Below are positions 27,698 to 36,439 of a stretch of 64,000 nt of DNA, one piece after another. The position numbers and the translations under genes were made by a program. The notes under the pieces are model-generated. The model was not told the origin of the DNA and did no database searches. It saw only the letters and a program-made list of their open reading frames with translations. The number at the start of each line of letters is the position of its first letter. Position 1 is the first letter of the stretch. Origin of the DNA: Streptomyces rhizoryzae (GTDB lineage: Bacteria; Actinomycetota; Actinomycetes; Streptomycetales; Streptomycetaceae); assembly GCF_023155275.1 (NCBI RefSeq), contig NZ_JALMUV010000025.1, forward strand, positions 47,693 to 111,692, given 5' to 3'.

Positions 27698-28792
27698 GTG
27701 TCGGCGCAGTCTTCTGGGCACTCTCCCGCGGACTCCGTCCGGGGGTGCCCCCTGCTCGTGGTCATCGACCCGGTAGCCCGCAGGACGGACGGCGAGTCCG
27801 TACGGATCGCGAAGGACGTCCTGTGCGCGGGCGCGGGGGCGAAGATCTGCCTTCCCGAGGGGCCCGCGGAGTTCGACCGGGCGCTGGCCCGGCGGGGCCG
27901 CCGGCGGCCGGTGCTGGTCGGCGACGACCGGGCGCTGCTGCGGGCGGTGGAGCTGCTCCACAAGGAGCGGGAGCTGTCCGGTGTGCCGCTGGCCCTGGTG
28001 CCGGTGGGGCCGCCGGAGGCGGTGGCGCTGAGCCGGACGCTGGGCGTCCCCACGAGCGCGGTGGCCGCCGCGCGGGCCGTCCTGGACGGCGGGGAGCGCC
28101 CGATGGACCTGCTCACCGACGACAGCGACGGCATCGTGCTGGGCGGCCTGCGGATCCCCTGCGGCGACGGGGACGGGCCGCTGCCCGCCTACGGGCCGTA
28201 CGGGCCGCTCGGGGCCCTGGAGGGGCGCGGCGGGGCCGCCGTCCCCGGGGCGGTGGCGGCGGCCGGGGCCTTGGGGACGGCGGCGGCCGGGGGCGGGCCC
28301 GGGGGTGCGGGCGGCGCGGCGGGGCCGGTGGCCGGACCGCGGCACTGGTGGGAGCCGGCGGCGCGGACCGCCCGGACGGCGCTGTCCCTGCTGGCGGCGC
28401 CGGCGGCCGGGCGCCGGGGCGCGGTCCGGCCCGGTGCCGCGGGGGCCGGCGGGCGGCGGGTGCCGGCGCAGCGGCTGCGGCTGCGGGTGGAGGCCGACGG
28501 GGCGCTGCTGGCGGATCTGGACCGGCCGGTGCGCGGGGTGTCGGTGATACCCGGCGCACCGGACGGCGGCCCGGCCGGCGCCGGCCCGGCGGGGCTGCCG
28601 GGCGGACTGGCCGAGGTGGTCGTGCACTGGGCCGGTGAGGAGCGGCCGGTGCGGACCCGGGCGCGGGCGGTGACGGTCTCCGGGGCGGACTTCCACTACC
28701 GGGCGGACGCGCTGGTCGGCGGGCCGGTGCGGACCCGGACGTGGACGGTGCAGCCGGGCGCCTGGCGGCTCCTGCTGCCGCGGCAGGGCTGA
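27698..28792 (+). CDS. Degenerate diacylglycerol-kinase-like protein
   Basis: The 364-residue protein begins like a DAGK/sphingosine-kinase domain (PLLVVIDPVARRTDGESV) and later has PLALVPVGPPEAVALSRTLGVP where real kinases have the nucleotide loop and LPxGTGND. The GGDGT motif is replaced by LVGDDRALLRAV, and no GTGND is present, so catalysis is doubtful. The C-terminal half has the beta-rich layout (LRLRVEADGALLADLD ... DFHYRADALV) of the lipid-binding lobe, broken by an Ala/Gly-rich insert at about residues 175-245. Conserved next to purA in streptomycetes; role unknown. GTG start after GGAAGGACCGAG. Confidence 0.75.
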   Translation: MSAQSSGHSPADSVRGCPLLVVIDPVARRTDGESVRIAKDVLCAGAGAKICLPEGPAEFDRALARRGRRRPVLVGDDRALLRAVELLHKERELSGVPLALVPVGPPEAVALSRTLGVPTSAVAAARAVLDGGERPMDLLTDDSDGIVLGGLRIPCGDGDGPLPAYGPYGPLGALEGRGGAAVPGAVAAAGALGTAAAGGGPGGAGGAAGPVAGPRHWWEPAARTARTALSLLAAPAAGRRGAVRPGAAGAGGRRVPAQRLRLRVEADGALLADLDRPVRGVSVIPGAPDGGPAGAGPAGLPGGLAEVVVHWAGEERPVRTRARAVTVSGADFHYRADALVGGPVRTRTWTVQPGAWRLLLPRQG

Positions 28793-28857
28793 GCGGACGC
28801 ACGCCGCGGCACTGTCCACAGGCTGTGGACAGTGCCGCGGACGGCGGTGCCGCCGGG

Positions 28858-29514
28858 TCAGCCGCCCGGGGTCACCAGCCGCGCCTCGTAGGCGAAGACC
28901 GCCGCCTGGGTGCGGTCGCGCAGCCCGAGCTTCACCAGGATCCGGCTGACGTGCGTCTTCACCGTCGACTCGGCGACGACCAGATGCGCGGCGATCTCCC
29001 CGTTGGACAGCCCCTGCGCCACCAGCACCAGGACCTCGGTCTCCCGCTCGGTCAGCTCGCCGATCCGCTCCTGGGCCGGGGCGCGCGGCGAGCCCAGCCG
29101 GGAGAACTCGTTGATCAGCCGCTTGGTCACGGTCGGGGCGAGCAGCGCCTCGCCGGCCGCGACGATCCGCACGCCCTCGGCGAGCTGGCCGGCCGAGGCG
29201 TCCTTGAGCAGGAAGCCGCTGGCCCCGGCGCGCAGCGCCTGGTAGACGTACTCGTCCAGGTCGAAGGTGGTCAGCACCAGCACCTTGGCGTCCGCGTCGG
29301 CGGCGACGATCTCGCGGGTCGCCTCCAGACCGTTCATCTCCGGCATCCGGATGTCCATCAGGACCACGTCCGGCTTGAGGAGCGCGACCTTCCGCACCGC
29401 CTGCCGGCCGTCGACGGCCTCCCCGACGACCTCGATGTCCGGCATCGCGTTGAGCAGTACGGAGAAGCCCTCGCGGACCATCACCTGGTCGTCGACGATC
29501 AGTACCCGGATCAT
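28858..29514 (-). CDS. NarL/LuxR-type response regulator
   Basis: A 218-residue regulator. The receiver domain has the acidic pair in VLIVDDQ, the phospho-acceptor Asp in VVLMDIRMPEMNG (near residue 54), Thr in LTTFD and Lys in FLLKDAS. The output domain is a LuxR helix-turn-helix (LTERETEVLVLVAQGLSNGE, then STVKTHVSRILVKL). The ATG overlaps the stop of the kinase gene by four bases, so both are translationally coupled and form a pair. Confidence 0.95.
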   Translation of the reverse strand: MIRVLIVDDQVMVREGFSVLLNAMPDIEVVGEAVDGRQAVRKVALLKPDVVLMDIRMPEMNGLEATREIVAADADAKVLVLTTFDLDEYVYQALRAGASGFLLKDASAGQLAEGVRIVAAGEALLAPTVTKRLINEFSRLGSPRAPAQERIGELTERETEVLVLVAQGLSNGEIAAHLVVAESTVKTHVSRILVKLGLRDRTQAAVFAYEARLVTPGG

Positions 29515-30830
29515 GCCCTGCTCCCGCCCGGCGCGGCCTCGCCCGCCGTGTTCGCCACCGGCAGGAAGGCCGCGACCTCGAAGCCGCCCTCCTCGGTGTG
29601 GTCCGCCGTCATCTCCCCGCCCAGCATCTGCACCCGCTCCCGCATGCCCAGCAGCCCGTGGCCGGCGCCCGGCGAGGGCTTGGCGAGCCGGCTGGGGGCG
29701 CCGTTGACGATCCGCAGCCCGATCCCGCCCAGGACGTAGGAGATCTCCACCCGGGCGTCCGCGCCCGGCGAGTGGCGCAGCGCGTTGCTCAGCGCCTCCT
29801 GCACGATCCGGTACGCCGACAGCTCCACGCCCGGCGGCAGCGGCCGGACGCTGCCGGTGATCACCGCCTCGACCGGCAGCCCGGCGCCGCGGACGCTGTC
29901 CAGCAGCCCGTCCAGGCTGGCCAGCGTCGGCTGCGGGGCCTCCGGGTCGCGCTCGGCGAACGCGTCGGGGTCCTCGGAGCGGACCACGCCCAGGATGCGG
30001 CGGAGTTCGGTGAGCGCGGCGACGGCGTTCTCCCGGATGGTGGCGAACGAGGTGGCCAGCTCGGGCGGCGGGTCGGCGACCCGGTACGGCGCGGCCTCGG
30101 CCTGGATGGCGATCACCGACATGTGGTGCGCCACGACGTCGTGCAGCTCCCGCGCGATCAGCGCGCGCTCCTCCAGCAGCGTGCGGCGGGACCGCTCCTC
30201 GGCGGTCACGCTGCGGGTCTCGACGACCTGCCGGCGCTCCTCCCGCCAGGCCCGGACCGCGGCCGCGGCGACCAGCAGCACCCCGGTGAAGAACGCCAGC
30301 GGCGCGAGGTCGCCGGTCGCGCCGCCGCCGGCGAGCACCGACAGCACCGCGCCCGCCCCGAAGGTGACCAGCCACATCTCCGCCGCCAGCCGCGGCCGGG
30401 TGCGCAGCACCACCAGCAGCATCACGGCCAGGTGGGCGGCGAAGGTGCTCTCCCACAGGGTGGAGTAGCCCATGAGGAGGCGGTTGACCACCGCCCCGGC
30501 GAAGAGCGCCAGCAGCGACAGCCAGAAGGCACCCACCGGCCGGAACAGCACCAGCGCCACCGGCACCGCGTACAGCAGCGCCAGGGTGCCCTCGAACACC
30601 TGGCGGGGCGCGCCGGCACCGTAGCCGCCGGAGACGGCCGCCAGGAAGACGCAGACCGCGAGGAAGGCGACGGCCGTGTGCGGGAGCCAGCGGGCCCACC
30701 GCCGGGCCCGGGCCGGCATCCCCGGCAGCCACCGGGTGAGCTTGGCGTCGGCCAGCGGTGGCAGCGGACGGAGGGCGAAGGCGCCGGCGAACAGGTCCTG
30801 GCGCAGGGTGTGCAGCGCGCCGTGGACCAT
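29511..30830 (-). CDS. Membrane sensor histidine kinase (HisKA_3 type)
   Basis: Partner of the response regulator. The 439-residue protein has a membrane sensor of about five to six helices (residues 45-185), then the dimerisation and phospho-acceptor motif ARELHDVVAHHMSVIAIQAE and a HATPase_c domain (VQEALSNALRHSPGA with the N box, GHGLLGMRERVQMLGG with the G box). No periplasmic loop of size is visible, so the signal may be membrane-borne or cytoplasmic. The ATG at 30830 follows a clear GGAGG; a GTG 16 codons upstream (30878) is an alternative with a poorer ribosome site. Confidence 0.92.
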   Translation of the reverse strand: MVHGALHTLRQDLFAGAFALRPLPPLADAKLTRWLPGMPARARRWARWLPHTAVAFLAVCVFLAAVSGGYGAGAPRQVFEGTLALLYAVPVALVLFRPVGAFWLSLLALFAGAVVNRLLMGYSTLWESTFAAHLAVMLLVVLRTRPRLAAEMWLVTFGAGAVLSVLAGGGATGDLAPLAFFTGVLLVAAAAVRAWREERRQVVETRSVTAEERSRRTLLEERALIARELHDVVAHHMSVIAIQAEAAPYRVADPPPELATSFATIRENAVAALTELRRILGVVRSEDPDAFAERDPEAPQPTLASLDGLLDSVRGAGLPVEAVITGSVRPLPPGVELSAYRIVQEALSNALRHSPGADARVEISYVLGGIGLRIVNGAPSRLAKPSPGAGHGLLGMRERVQMLGGEMTADHTEEGGFEVAAFLPVANTAGEAAPGGSRA

Positions 30831-30952
30831 CCGCGCCTCCGAGCGCAGGTGGCTGTGCGTCTGGATGGTCTCGTTCACGTACCCCACGGTAAGCAGCCCG
30901 GGGCCGTCAGGCGTCCGCTCGGAAGCGGATCTGCGGGGGTCCGTCTCAAGTA

Positions 30953-31726
30953 CTACGCGGCGGGCGGCGCGGTGCCGCCGAGCAGGCCCAGGAAGACGGC
31001 GAAGGCGGCGGTGCCGGGCGTGACCGGCGCGTAGTGGCCGGTGCCGGGCAGCTCGCGCAGCGCGGTGCCGGGGTGGGCGGCGGCGTAGCGGCGGGACAGC
31101 TCCGGGGGGACGTCGGGGTCGGCGGTGCCGTGCAGGAGCACGACCGGCACCCCGGCGGGCGGGTGGCGCACCGGATCCGCGGCGGCCAGCCGGCCGGCGA
31201 ACCCGGGCCCGTCCCCGAGCAGCCCGGCCACCGCGCCGCCGCTCAGCCCCAGCGCGTGCGCCCGGGCCAGATCGGCGACCGGCGCCACCGCGACGACCCG
31301 GGTCAGCGGCGTACCGGGGCGGGCGGCGGCCAGCAGCGCCAGATGGCCGCCCGCGGAGTGCCCGGCGAGCACCACCGGGCGGGGCGGCGCCGCGGGCCCG
31401 GCCGCCCCGGCCGCCGCCGCGACGGCCGCCGGGACGTCCTGGAAGGTCTGCGGCGCGCCGCCGCCCGCGCCGACCCTGCGGTACTCGGCGAGCGCCACGG
31501 TCAGCCCGCGCCGGGCCAGCTCCGCCGCGCACGGCGAGAGATGGCGCCGGTCGTACGCGGCCCGCCAGAAGCCGCCGTGCAGCAGGACGACGAGCGGACC
31601 GGTGCCCGGCCACGGCCCGTAGACGTCCACGACCTGGTCCGGGTGCGGGCCGTACGCCAGCGTCCGGTCCGGGGCCACCGGGGCGAGCCCCAGCAGCGCC
31701 GCCTCCTCGTCCGCCGCCGCGCTCAC
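30953..31726 (-). CDS. kynB: Alpha/beta hydrolase, probable kynurenine formamidase
   Basis: The 257-residue alpha/beta hydrolase has an oxyanion HGGFW motif (near residue 51), the nucleophile elbow GHSAGG, an Asp in LLHGTADPDVP and the catalytic His in LPGTGHYAP. HGG(F/Y)W hydrolases of this size are arylformamidases in yeast and animals, and its GTG overlaps the kynU stop by four bases, so hydrolysis of N-formylkynurenine to kynurenine is the natural assignment. It is unrelated to the metal-dependent bacterial KynB fold, so the symbol indicates the role, not the family. Confidence 0.75.
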   Translation of the reverse strand: MSAAADEEAALLGLAPVAPDRTLAYGPHPDQVVDVYGPWPGTGPLVVLLHGGFWRAAYDRRHLSPCAAELARRGLTVALAEYRRVGAGGGAPQTFQDVPAAVAAAAGAAGPAAPPRPVVLAGHSAGGHLALLAAARPGTPLTRVVAVAPVADLARAHALGLSGGAVAGLLGDGPGFAGRLAAADPVRHPPAGVPVVLLHGTADPDVPPELSRRYAAAHPGTALRELPGTGHYAPVTPGTAAFAVFLGLLGGTAPPAA

Positions 31727-33036
31727 CCCGCGCCGCCGCCCGGCACGCCGGGGTCCGCCGCCGCGGGGTCCGCGGCGGGGCCGGGGTCCGCCGCCCGGTC
31801 CCGCAGCACCTCACCGAGCACCCACGCCGCCCGCTCGGCGTCCGCGAACGAGGTGTAGAGCGGGGTGAAGCCGAAGCGCAGCACGTCCGGCGGGCGGTAG
31901 TCGCCGACCACCCCGCGCCGGATCAGCTCCGCCATCACCTCGCCGGCCCCCGGGCACGCCAGCGAGACCTGGCTGCCGCGCCGCCGGTGGTCGGCCGGGG
32001 TGACCGAGCGGACCCGCCCGGCCGGCACGTACGCGGCCACGCACGCGAGGAAGAAGTCGGTCAGCGCCAGGCTCTTGGCCCGCACCTCCTCGATGGCGAC
32101 GCCCTCCCACGCCTCCAGCGCCGCCTCCAGCGCCAGCATCGAGAGGATGTCGGGGGTGCCGACCCGGCCGCGCAGGATGCCGTCGGCCGGGGTGTAGCCC
32201 GGCGCCATCCCGAACGGGTCGCTGTGCGAGTTCCAGCCCGGCAGCGGCGACTCGAACCGCTCCTGGAGACTCCGCCGGATGTAGAGGTACGCGGGCGCGC
32301 CCGGACCGCCGTTGAGGTACTTGTACGTGCAGCCCACCGCGAGGTCCGCACCGCACGCGTCCAGCGCGACCGGCAGCGCGCCCGCGCTGTGGCACAGGTC
32401 CCACACCGCCAGCGCGCCCGCGGTGTGCAGCGCGGCGGTGATCGAGGCCATGTCGTTCAGTTCGCCGGTGCGGTAGTCGACGTGGTTGACCAGCGCCAGC
32501 GCGGTCCGCTCGGTCACCTCGTCGGCGATCCGCGCGGGCTCGACCGGCCGCACCGCCAGCCCGGCCATCCGGGCCGCGGACCGGGCGACGTAGCCGTCGG
32601 TGGGGAAGGTCGTGGCGTCGACCAGGATCTCGGTGGTGCCCTTCCCGGCCATCCGGATCGCGCCGGTCACCGCCTTGAAGACGTTGACGCTGGTGGAGTC
32701 GCCGACCACCACCTGGCCGGGGGCCGCGCCGAGCAGCGGGGCGATCTTCTCGCCGATCCGCTCCGGCGCCGTCCACCAGCCGGCCTCCGTCCAGGACCGG
32801 ATGCGCAGTTCGCCCCACTCGCGGCCGATCACCTCGGCGATCCGGCCGGGCACCGACCGGGGCAGCGCGCCCAGGGAGTTGCCGTCGAGGTAGACGGTGT
32901 CGTCGTCCAGGACGAACCGCTCGCGGGTCGCGGTGAGCGGTCCGGCCGCGTCCAGCTCCGCCGCGCGGGCCGCCTCGGTGCGCGCCCCGGGGCCGGCCGG
33001 GCCGGGGCTCTGCGGGGTCTCGGGGCGCTCAGACAT
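31723..33036 (-). CDS. kynU: Kynureninase
   Basis: A PLP enzyme that splits kynurenine into anthranilate and alanine. The 437-residue protein has the N-terminal YLDGNSLGALP, GDSTSVNVFKAVTGA, the HSAGALPVALD segment with the Asp/His pocket and the Schiff-base Lys in GCTYKYLNGGPGAPAYLYI. The C-terminus adds a short Pro/Ala/Asp-rich tail. It overlaps kynA by eight bases and kynB by four, so the three enzymes of the tryptophan-to-anthranilate route come from one message. Confidence 0.95.
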   Translation of the reverse strand: MSERPETPQSPGPAGPGARTEAARAAELDAAGPLTATRERFVLDDDTVYLDGNSLGALPRSVPGRIAEVIGREWGELRIRSWTEAGWWTAPERIGEKIAPLLGAAPGQVVVGDSTSVNVFKAVTGAIRMAGKGTTEILVDATTFPTDGYVARSAARMAGLAVRPVEPARIADEVTERTALALVNHVDYRTGELNDMASITAALHTAGALAVWDLCHSAGALPVALDACGADLAVGCTYKYLNGGPGAPAYLYIRRSLQERFESPLPGWNSHSDPFGMAPGYTPADGILRGRVGTPDILSMLALEAALEAWEGVAIEEVRAKSLALTDFFLACVAAYVPAGRVRSVTPADHRRRGSQVSLACPGAGEVMAELIRRGVVGDYRPPDVLRFGFTPLYTSFADAERAAWVLGEVLRDRAADPGPAADPAAADPGVPGGGAG

Positions 33037-33913
33037 GGCTGCGCGCCGTCCACAGCTCGGGGAAGACGTTCTTGCGGGCCCGCTTCTCCAGCCAGGCCAC
33101 CCCCGCCGATCCGGCGGTGCCCATCTTCGCGCCCATCGCCCGCCGGGTCGCCACCAGGTGGTCGTTGCGCCAGCGCCAGACCAGCTCCGCGACGTCCGTC
33201 AACAGCTCGGCCAGCCGGACCAGTTCGCCGTCCTGCGGCCCGGCGAGGATCGCCGCCCAGACCTCCTCGACGGCCGGGTCCGGCTCGTACCGCCCGGCCG
33301 GGTCGCGGTGCAGCACCGCCTCCGGTACGGGGTGGCCGCGGCGGGCCAGCAGGCGCAGCACCTCGTCGTACAGGCTCGGTTCGTGCAGCGCCTTCTCCAG
33401 GGCGGCGTGGTCCTCCGGGGAGCCGCGGTGCGGCACCAGCATCGACGCGGACTTCTCACCGAGCAGGAACTCCAGCCGCCGGTACATCGCGGACTGGAAG
33501 CCGCTGCCCTCACCGAGCGCGCCGCGGTAGGCGTTGAACTGCGCGGGCGTCAGCCGGGCCAGCGGCCGCCAGGCGGCGTTCAGCGCCTGGAGCTCCCACG
33601 TGGAGCGGCGCAGCGCGTCCATCGCGACCGGCAGGTCGTCCCGGCGCAGCGCCTCGGAGGCGGTGTGCCACTCGTGCACGATGACGGTGAACCACAGCTC
33701 CATCACCTGGGTGGTCACCAGGAAGACCATCTCGCCCGGATCGTCGGACTGGAGCTGCTGGAGGTGGGTGAGGACGCTCGCGCGGACGTAGTCCTCGTAC
33801 GGGGTGGTGGAGCCGGCACCGATACCGAGGTCGGGGCCGAACGGCGGCTCCGCCTCGGGGGACGCGGCGGCCGGGGCGCGGTCCGCGGGGTCGGTGGGAG
33901 ACGGCTGCGACAT
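33029..33913 (-). CDS. kynA: Tryptophan 2,3-dioxygenase
   Basis: Heme dioxygenase that opens the indole ring to N-formylkynurenine. The 294-residue protein contains YEDYVRASVLTHLQQLQ, the heme-pocket helix MELWFTVIVHEW, NAYRGALGEGSGFQSAMYRRLEF and the proximal-His region ELVWRWRNDHLVATRRAMGAK. The N-terminal 30 residues are low-complexity and acidic. It opens the kynAUB operon; upstream is a 174-base gap that contains the terminator of the previous gene and should hold the operon promoter. Confidence 0.95.
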   Translation of the reverse strand: MSQPSPTDPADRAPAAASPEAEPPFGPDLGIGAGSTTPYEDYVRASVLTHLQQLQSDDPGEMVFLVTTQVMELWFTVIVHEWHTASEALRRDDLPVAMDALRRSTWELQALNAAWRPLARLTPAQFNAYRGALGEGSGFQSAMYRRLEFLLGEKSASMLVPHRGSPEDHAALEKALHEPSLYDEVLRLLARRGHPVPEAVLHRDPAGRYEPDPAVEEVWAAILAGPQDGELVRLAELLTDVAELVWRWRNDHLVATRRAMGAKMGTAGSAGVAWLEKRARKNVFPELWTARSHV

Positions 33914-34044
33914 GAGGGACTCCTCAGGTGCGAACTACCGGGTAGCGGTCCGCTCCTTCCTCGTCGGCACGGGAGCCCCGGTCCCCTCGGGCGCGGGATG
34001 TCCCGGCCCACTGAAATCATGAGCGCTGCACCACCACCGCGCAA

Positions 34045-34072
34045 GGCCCGGCCGCGATCGCGCGGCCGGGCC
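34045..34072 (-). terminator. Terminator of the DUF3151 gene
   Basis: A 12-bp stem, GGCCCGGCCGCG with its exact complement, closes on ATCG, 16 bases beyond the DUF3151 stop on the minus strand. Confidence 0.8.
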
Positions 34073-34087
34073 CGGGGGGCGGCGGCG

Positions 34088-34501
34088 TCAGGAGAGGGTG
34101 TCGGCCGCGGTCGGCGAGGAGTCGCGCAGGAAGGCCGAGCAGCGCTCGTACTCCTCCTGCTCGCCGATCGCCCGCGCGGCGCGGGCCAGGGCGTGCAGCG
34201 CGCGCAGGAAGCCGCGGTTGGGCTCGTGCTCGAACGGCACCGGGCCGTGGCCCTTCCAGCCGGCCCGGCGCAGCGCGTCCAGGCCGCGGTGGTAGCCGGT
34301 ACGGGCGTACGCGTACGACTCGACGGTCCGGCCGGCCTCGAAGGCGTCGTCGGCGAGCTGGGCCCAGGCCAGGGAGGAGGCCGGGTACTTCGCGGCGACA
34401 TCGGCCGGTGCGGTGCCCGCGGCGAGCGCCGAGCGGGGTTCGGGGTCGTCGGGCAGGTGGGTCGGGGGCGGTCCCCCGAGGAGGTTCTCGTGAATGGGCA
34501 T
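34088..34501 (-). CDS. DUF3151 protein
   Basis: A 137-residue actinobacterial protein of unknown function. It begins MPIHENLLGGPPPTHLP and consists largely of helical repeats (SSLAWAQLADDAFEAG, SYAYARTGYHRGLDALRRAG, RGFLRALHALARAARAIGE) that look TPR-like. No signal peptide or catalytic motif. The family is conserved in actinobacteria close to fructose-bisphosphate aldolase, as here (2 kb away), but no role is established. Confidence 0.85.
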   Translation of the reverse strand: MPIHENLLGGPPPTHLPDDPEPRSALAAGTAPADVAAKYPASSLAWAQLADDAFEAGRTVESYAYARTGYHRGLDALRRAGWKGHGPVPFEHEPNRGFLRALHALARAARAIGEQEEYERCSAFLRDSSPTAADTLS

Positions 34502-34680
34502 GGGTCCAGTCTGCCGGGTCGCCTGGCGGCTGGGCCGCCACCCACGTGCTCGGGTGTCCCGCCGTGCGGGCCGCTGCGCGGGGCCGGGCCGGGTTTCGGG
34601 GGCCGCCGCGCGGGGGCTGAGGCGCGCCTGCGGCGGGGGCCGCTGCGCGGGGCTTTCGGGGTGCGGGGACGGGCCGGTGC

Positions 34681-34729
34681 GGGGGGCGGGGACCGGATTG
34701 CTTCGCTTTACGTCCGGCCCCCGCCCCCC
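34681..34729 (-). terminator. Hairpin spanning the MFS stop codon
   Basis: GGGGGGCGGGGACCGG pairs with CCGG and the following C-rich run with two small bulges; the stop codon (34708-34710) of the MFS gene lies in the 17-base loop. It may end transcription or protect the message 3' end. Confidence 0.5.
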
Positions 34730-36312
34730 GCCGGCCCGTCCCCTCCCGTGGGTGGGTGGGGAGAGGACGGTGGGGGCGGGCCCGATGGGGCAGGTGTGCG
34801 TTCGGTCTCCCCCGGGTCGAGCGGGGGTGCGGCGATGCCGCAGTGGTAGGTGCATTCGGGGTGGCAGGGGTGGAGGGTCGGGGGCGTCGCGGGGTGCAGG
34901 GCCTCGGGGCGGACGGTGAGCCAGGCGATCAGGGCGCCGGCCAGCAGGACCAGGGCGCACAGCGGCATGGCGCGGCGGAAGGCGGCGGCGAAGGCCGGGG
35001 CCGAGCGGTACGCCTCGGGGCCCATGCCCGCCAGCAGCGGGAGGGCGGCCACCGCCATCAGACCGGCGGCCCGCGCGGCGGCGTTGTTGATGCCGCTGGC
35101 CAGGCCGGCCCGGTCGACGTCCACCGCCGCCAGCACGGTGGCGGTGAGCGGCGCGACCAGGGTCACCATCCCGGCGCCCAGCACCACCAGCGCCGGCAGC
35201 ACGTCGGTGAGGTAGGAGGCGTCCGGGCCGACCCGGGTCATCAGCAGCATGCCGGCCGCGCAGAGCACCGGGCCGACGGTGAGCGGGATCCGCGGGCCGA
35301 TCCGCTCCCCCAGCTCGCCGGAGCGGGCGGACAGCAGCAGCATCAGCACGGTGGTGGGCAGCAGCGCGGTCCCGGCCCGGAGCGGCGAGTAGCCCGCGAC
35401 GACCTGGAGCTGGAGCACGGCGAGGAAGAAGAACCCGCCGAAGGCGGCGTAGACGCAGACGGTGACCGCGTTGACGGCGGAGAACTGGCGGATGGCGAAG
35501 ATCTGCGGCGGCAGCATCGGATCGGCCCGCCGCCGCTCCACGTGGAGGAAGACCCCGCCGAGCAGCACCCCGGCCACCGCGGGCACCAGCACGGCCGGTG
35601 CGGCGCCCCGGCCGGGGGCCTCGATCAGCGCGTAGCTGACCCCGGCCAGCGCCAGGGCGCCCAGGACCGCGCCCGCCACGTCGAAGCCGCGGGCCCGGCC
35701 GGTGCCCCGTTCGCGCGTCTCGGGGACGTGCCGCAGCGCGATCGGGACGCAGACCGCCGCCAGCGGCACGTTCAGGAAGAACACCCAGCGCCAGCTGGCG
35801 CCGTCCACCAGCCAGCCGCCGACGAACGGACCGACGGCCGCGGCCACCCCGCCCAGCCCCGACCAGGCGCCGACCGCGCGCGCCCGGTCGTCGGGATGGA
35901 AGACCGCCTGGATCAGGGCGAGCGAGCCGGGGGTGAGCAGCGCCCCGCCGACGCCCTGGAGCGCCCGGGCGGCGATCAGCACCGCCGCGCTCGGTGCCAG
36001 CCCGCACAGCAGCGACGCCGCGGCGAACCAGACCGCGCCGATGACGAAGACCCGGCGCCGCCCGAACCGGTCGCCCAGCGCCCCGCCCAGCAGGATCAGC
36101 GCGGAGAGGGTGAGCAGGTAGGCGGTGACGGTCCACTGGAGGGCCGCCAGGTCCACGTCGAGGTCGGTGCCGATCCTCGGCAGCGCGACATTGACGACGG
36201 TGCTGTCGAGCAGCGCCATACCGGAGCCGAGGACCGTGGTGAGCAGCACCCACCGGCCCTGCGGCGACGCCAGCCGCACCCCGCCGGGACCGTTCCCGCC
36301 CGCCTCGTCCAT
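34708..36312 (-). CDS. MFS drug exporter of the EmrB/QacA (DHA2) type
   Basis: A 534-residue 14-helix proton-coupled exporter. Signature segments are the membrane-1 LDSTVVNVALPRI, the motif A GGALGDRFGRRRVF, RALQGVGGALLTPGSLALI (motif C region) and WRWVFFLNVP. The C-terminal ~55 residues form a Pro/Thr/His-rich cytoplasmic tail, unusual for the family and containing CHPECTYHC, which could bind metal. No regulator gene sits beside it, so substrate and control are unknown. Confidence 0.9.
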   Translation of the reverse strand: MDEAGGNGPGGVRLASPQGRWVLLTTVLGSGMALLDSTVVNVALPRIGTDLDVDLAALQWTVTAYLLTLSALILLGGALGDRFGRRRVFVIGAVWFAAASLLCGLAPSAAVLIAARALQGVGGALLTPGSLALIQAVFHPDDRARAVGAWSGLGGVAAAVGPFVGGWLVDGASWRWVFFLNVPLAAVCVPIALRHVPETRERGTGRARGFDVAGAVLGALALAGVSYALIEAPGRGAAPAVLVPAVAGVLLGGVFLHVERRRADPMLPPQIFAIRQFSAVNAVTVCVYAAFGGFFFLAVLQLQVVAGYSPLRAGTALLPTTVLMLLLSARSGELGERIGPRIPLTVGPVLCAAGMLLMTRVGPDASYLTDVLPALVVLGAGMVTLVAPLTATVLAAVDVDRAGLASGINNAAARAAGLMAVAALPLLAGMGPEAYRSAPAFAAAFRRAMPLCALVLLAGALIAWLTVRPEALHPATPPTLHPCHPECTYHCGIAAPPLDPGETERTPAPSGPPPPSSPHPPTGGDGPAGGGGRT

Positions 36313-36383
36313 ACGGTGAGCATGCCCCGGCCGGCGGCGGTCCGCGCGTCCGCCGTACGGCCCGCCGCCCCCAGGACGCCGAA

Positions 36384-36414
36384 GGGCCCCGCGGCCGGAA
36401 CGGCGGCGGGGCCC
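36384..36414 (-). terminator. Terminator of fba
   Basis: GGGCCCCGC (36384-36392) pairs with GCGGGGCCC (36406-36414), with an inner CCG/CGG. It begins 26 bases past the aldolase stop. Confidence 0.8.
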
Positions 36415-36439
36415 GGTGAGCCGCGGTGCGGCCCGGCGC

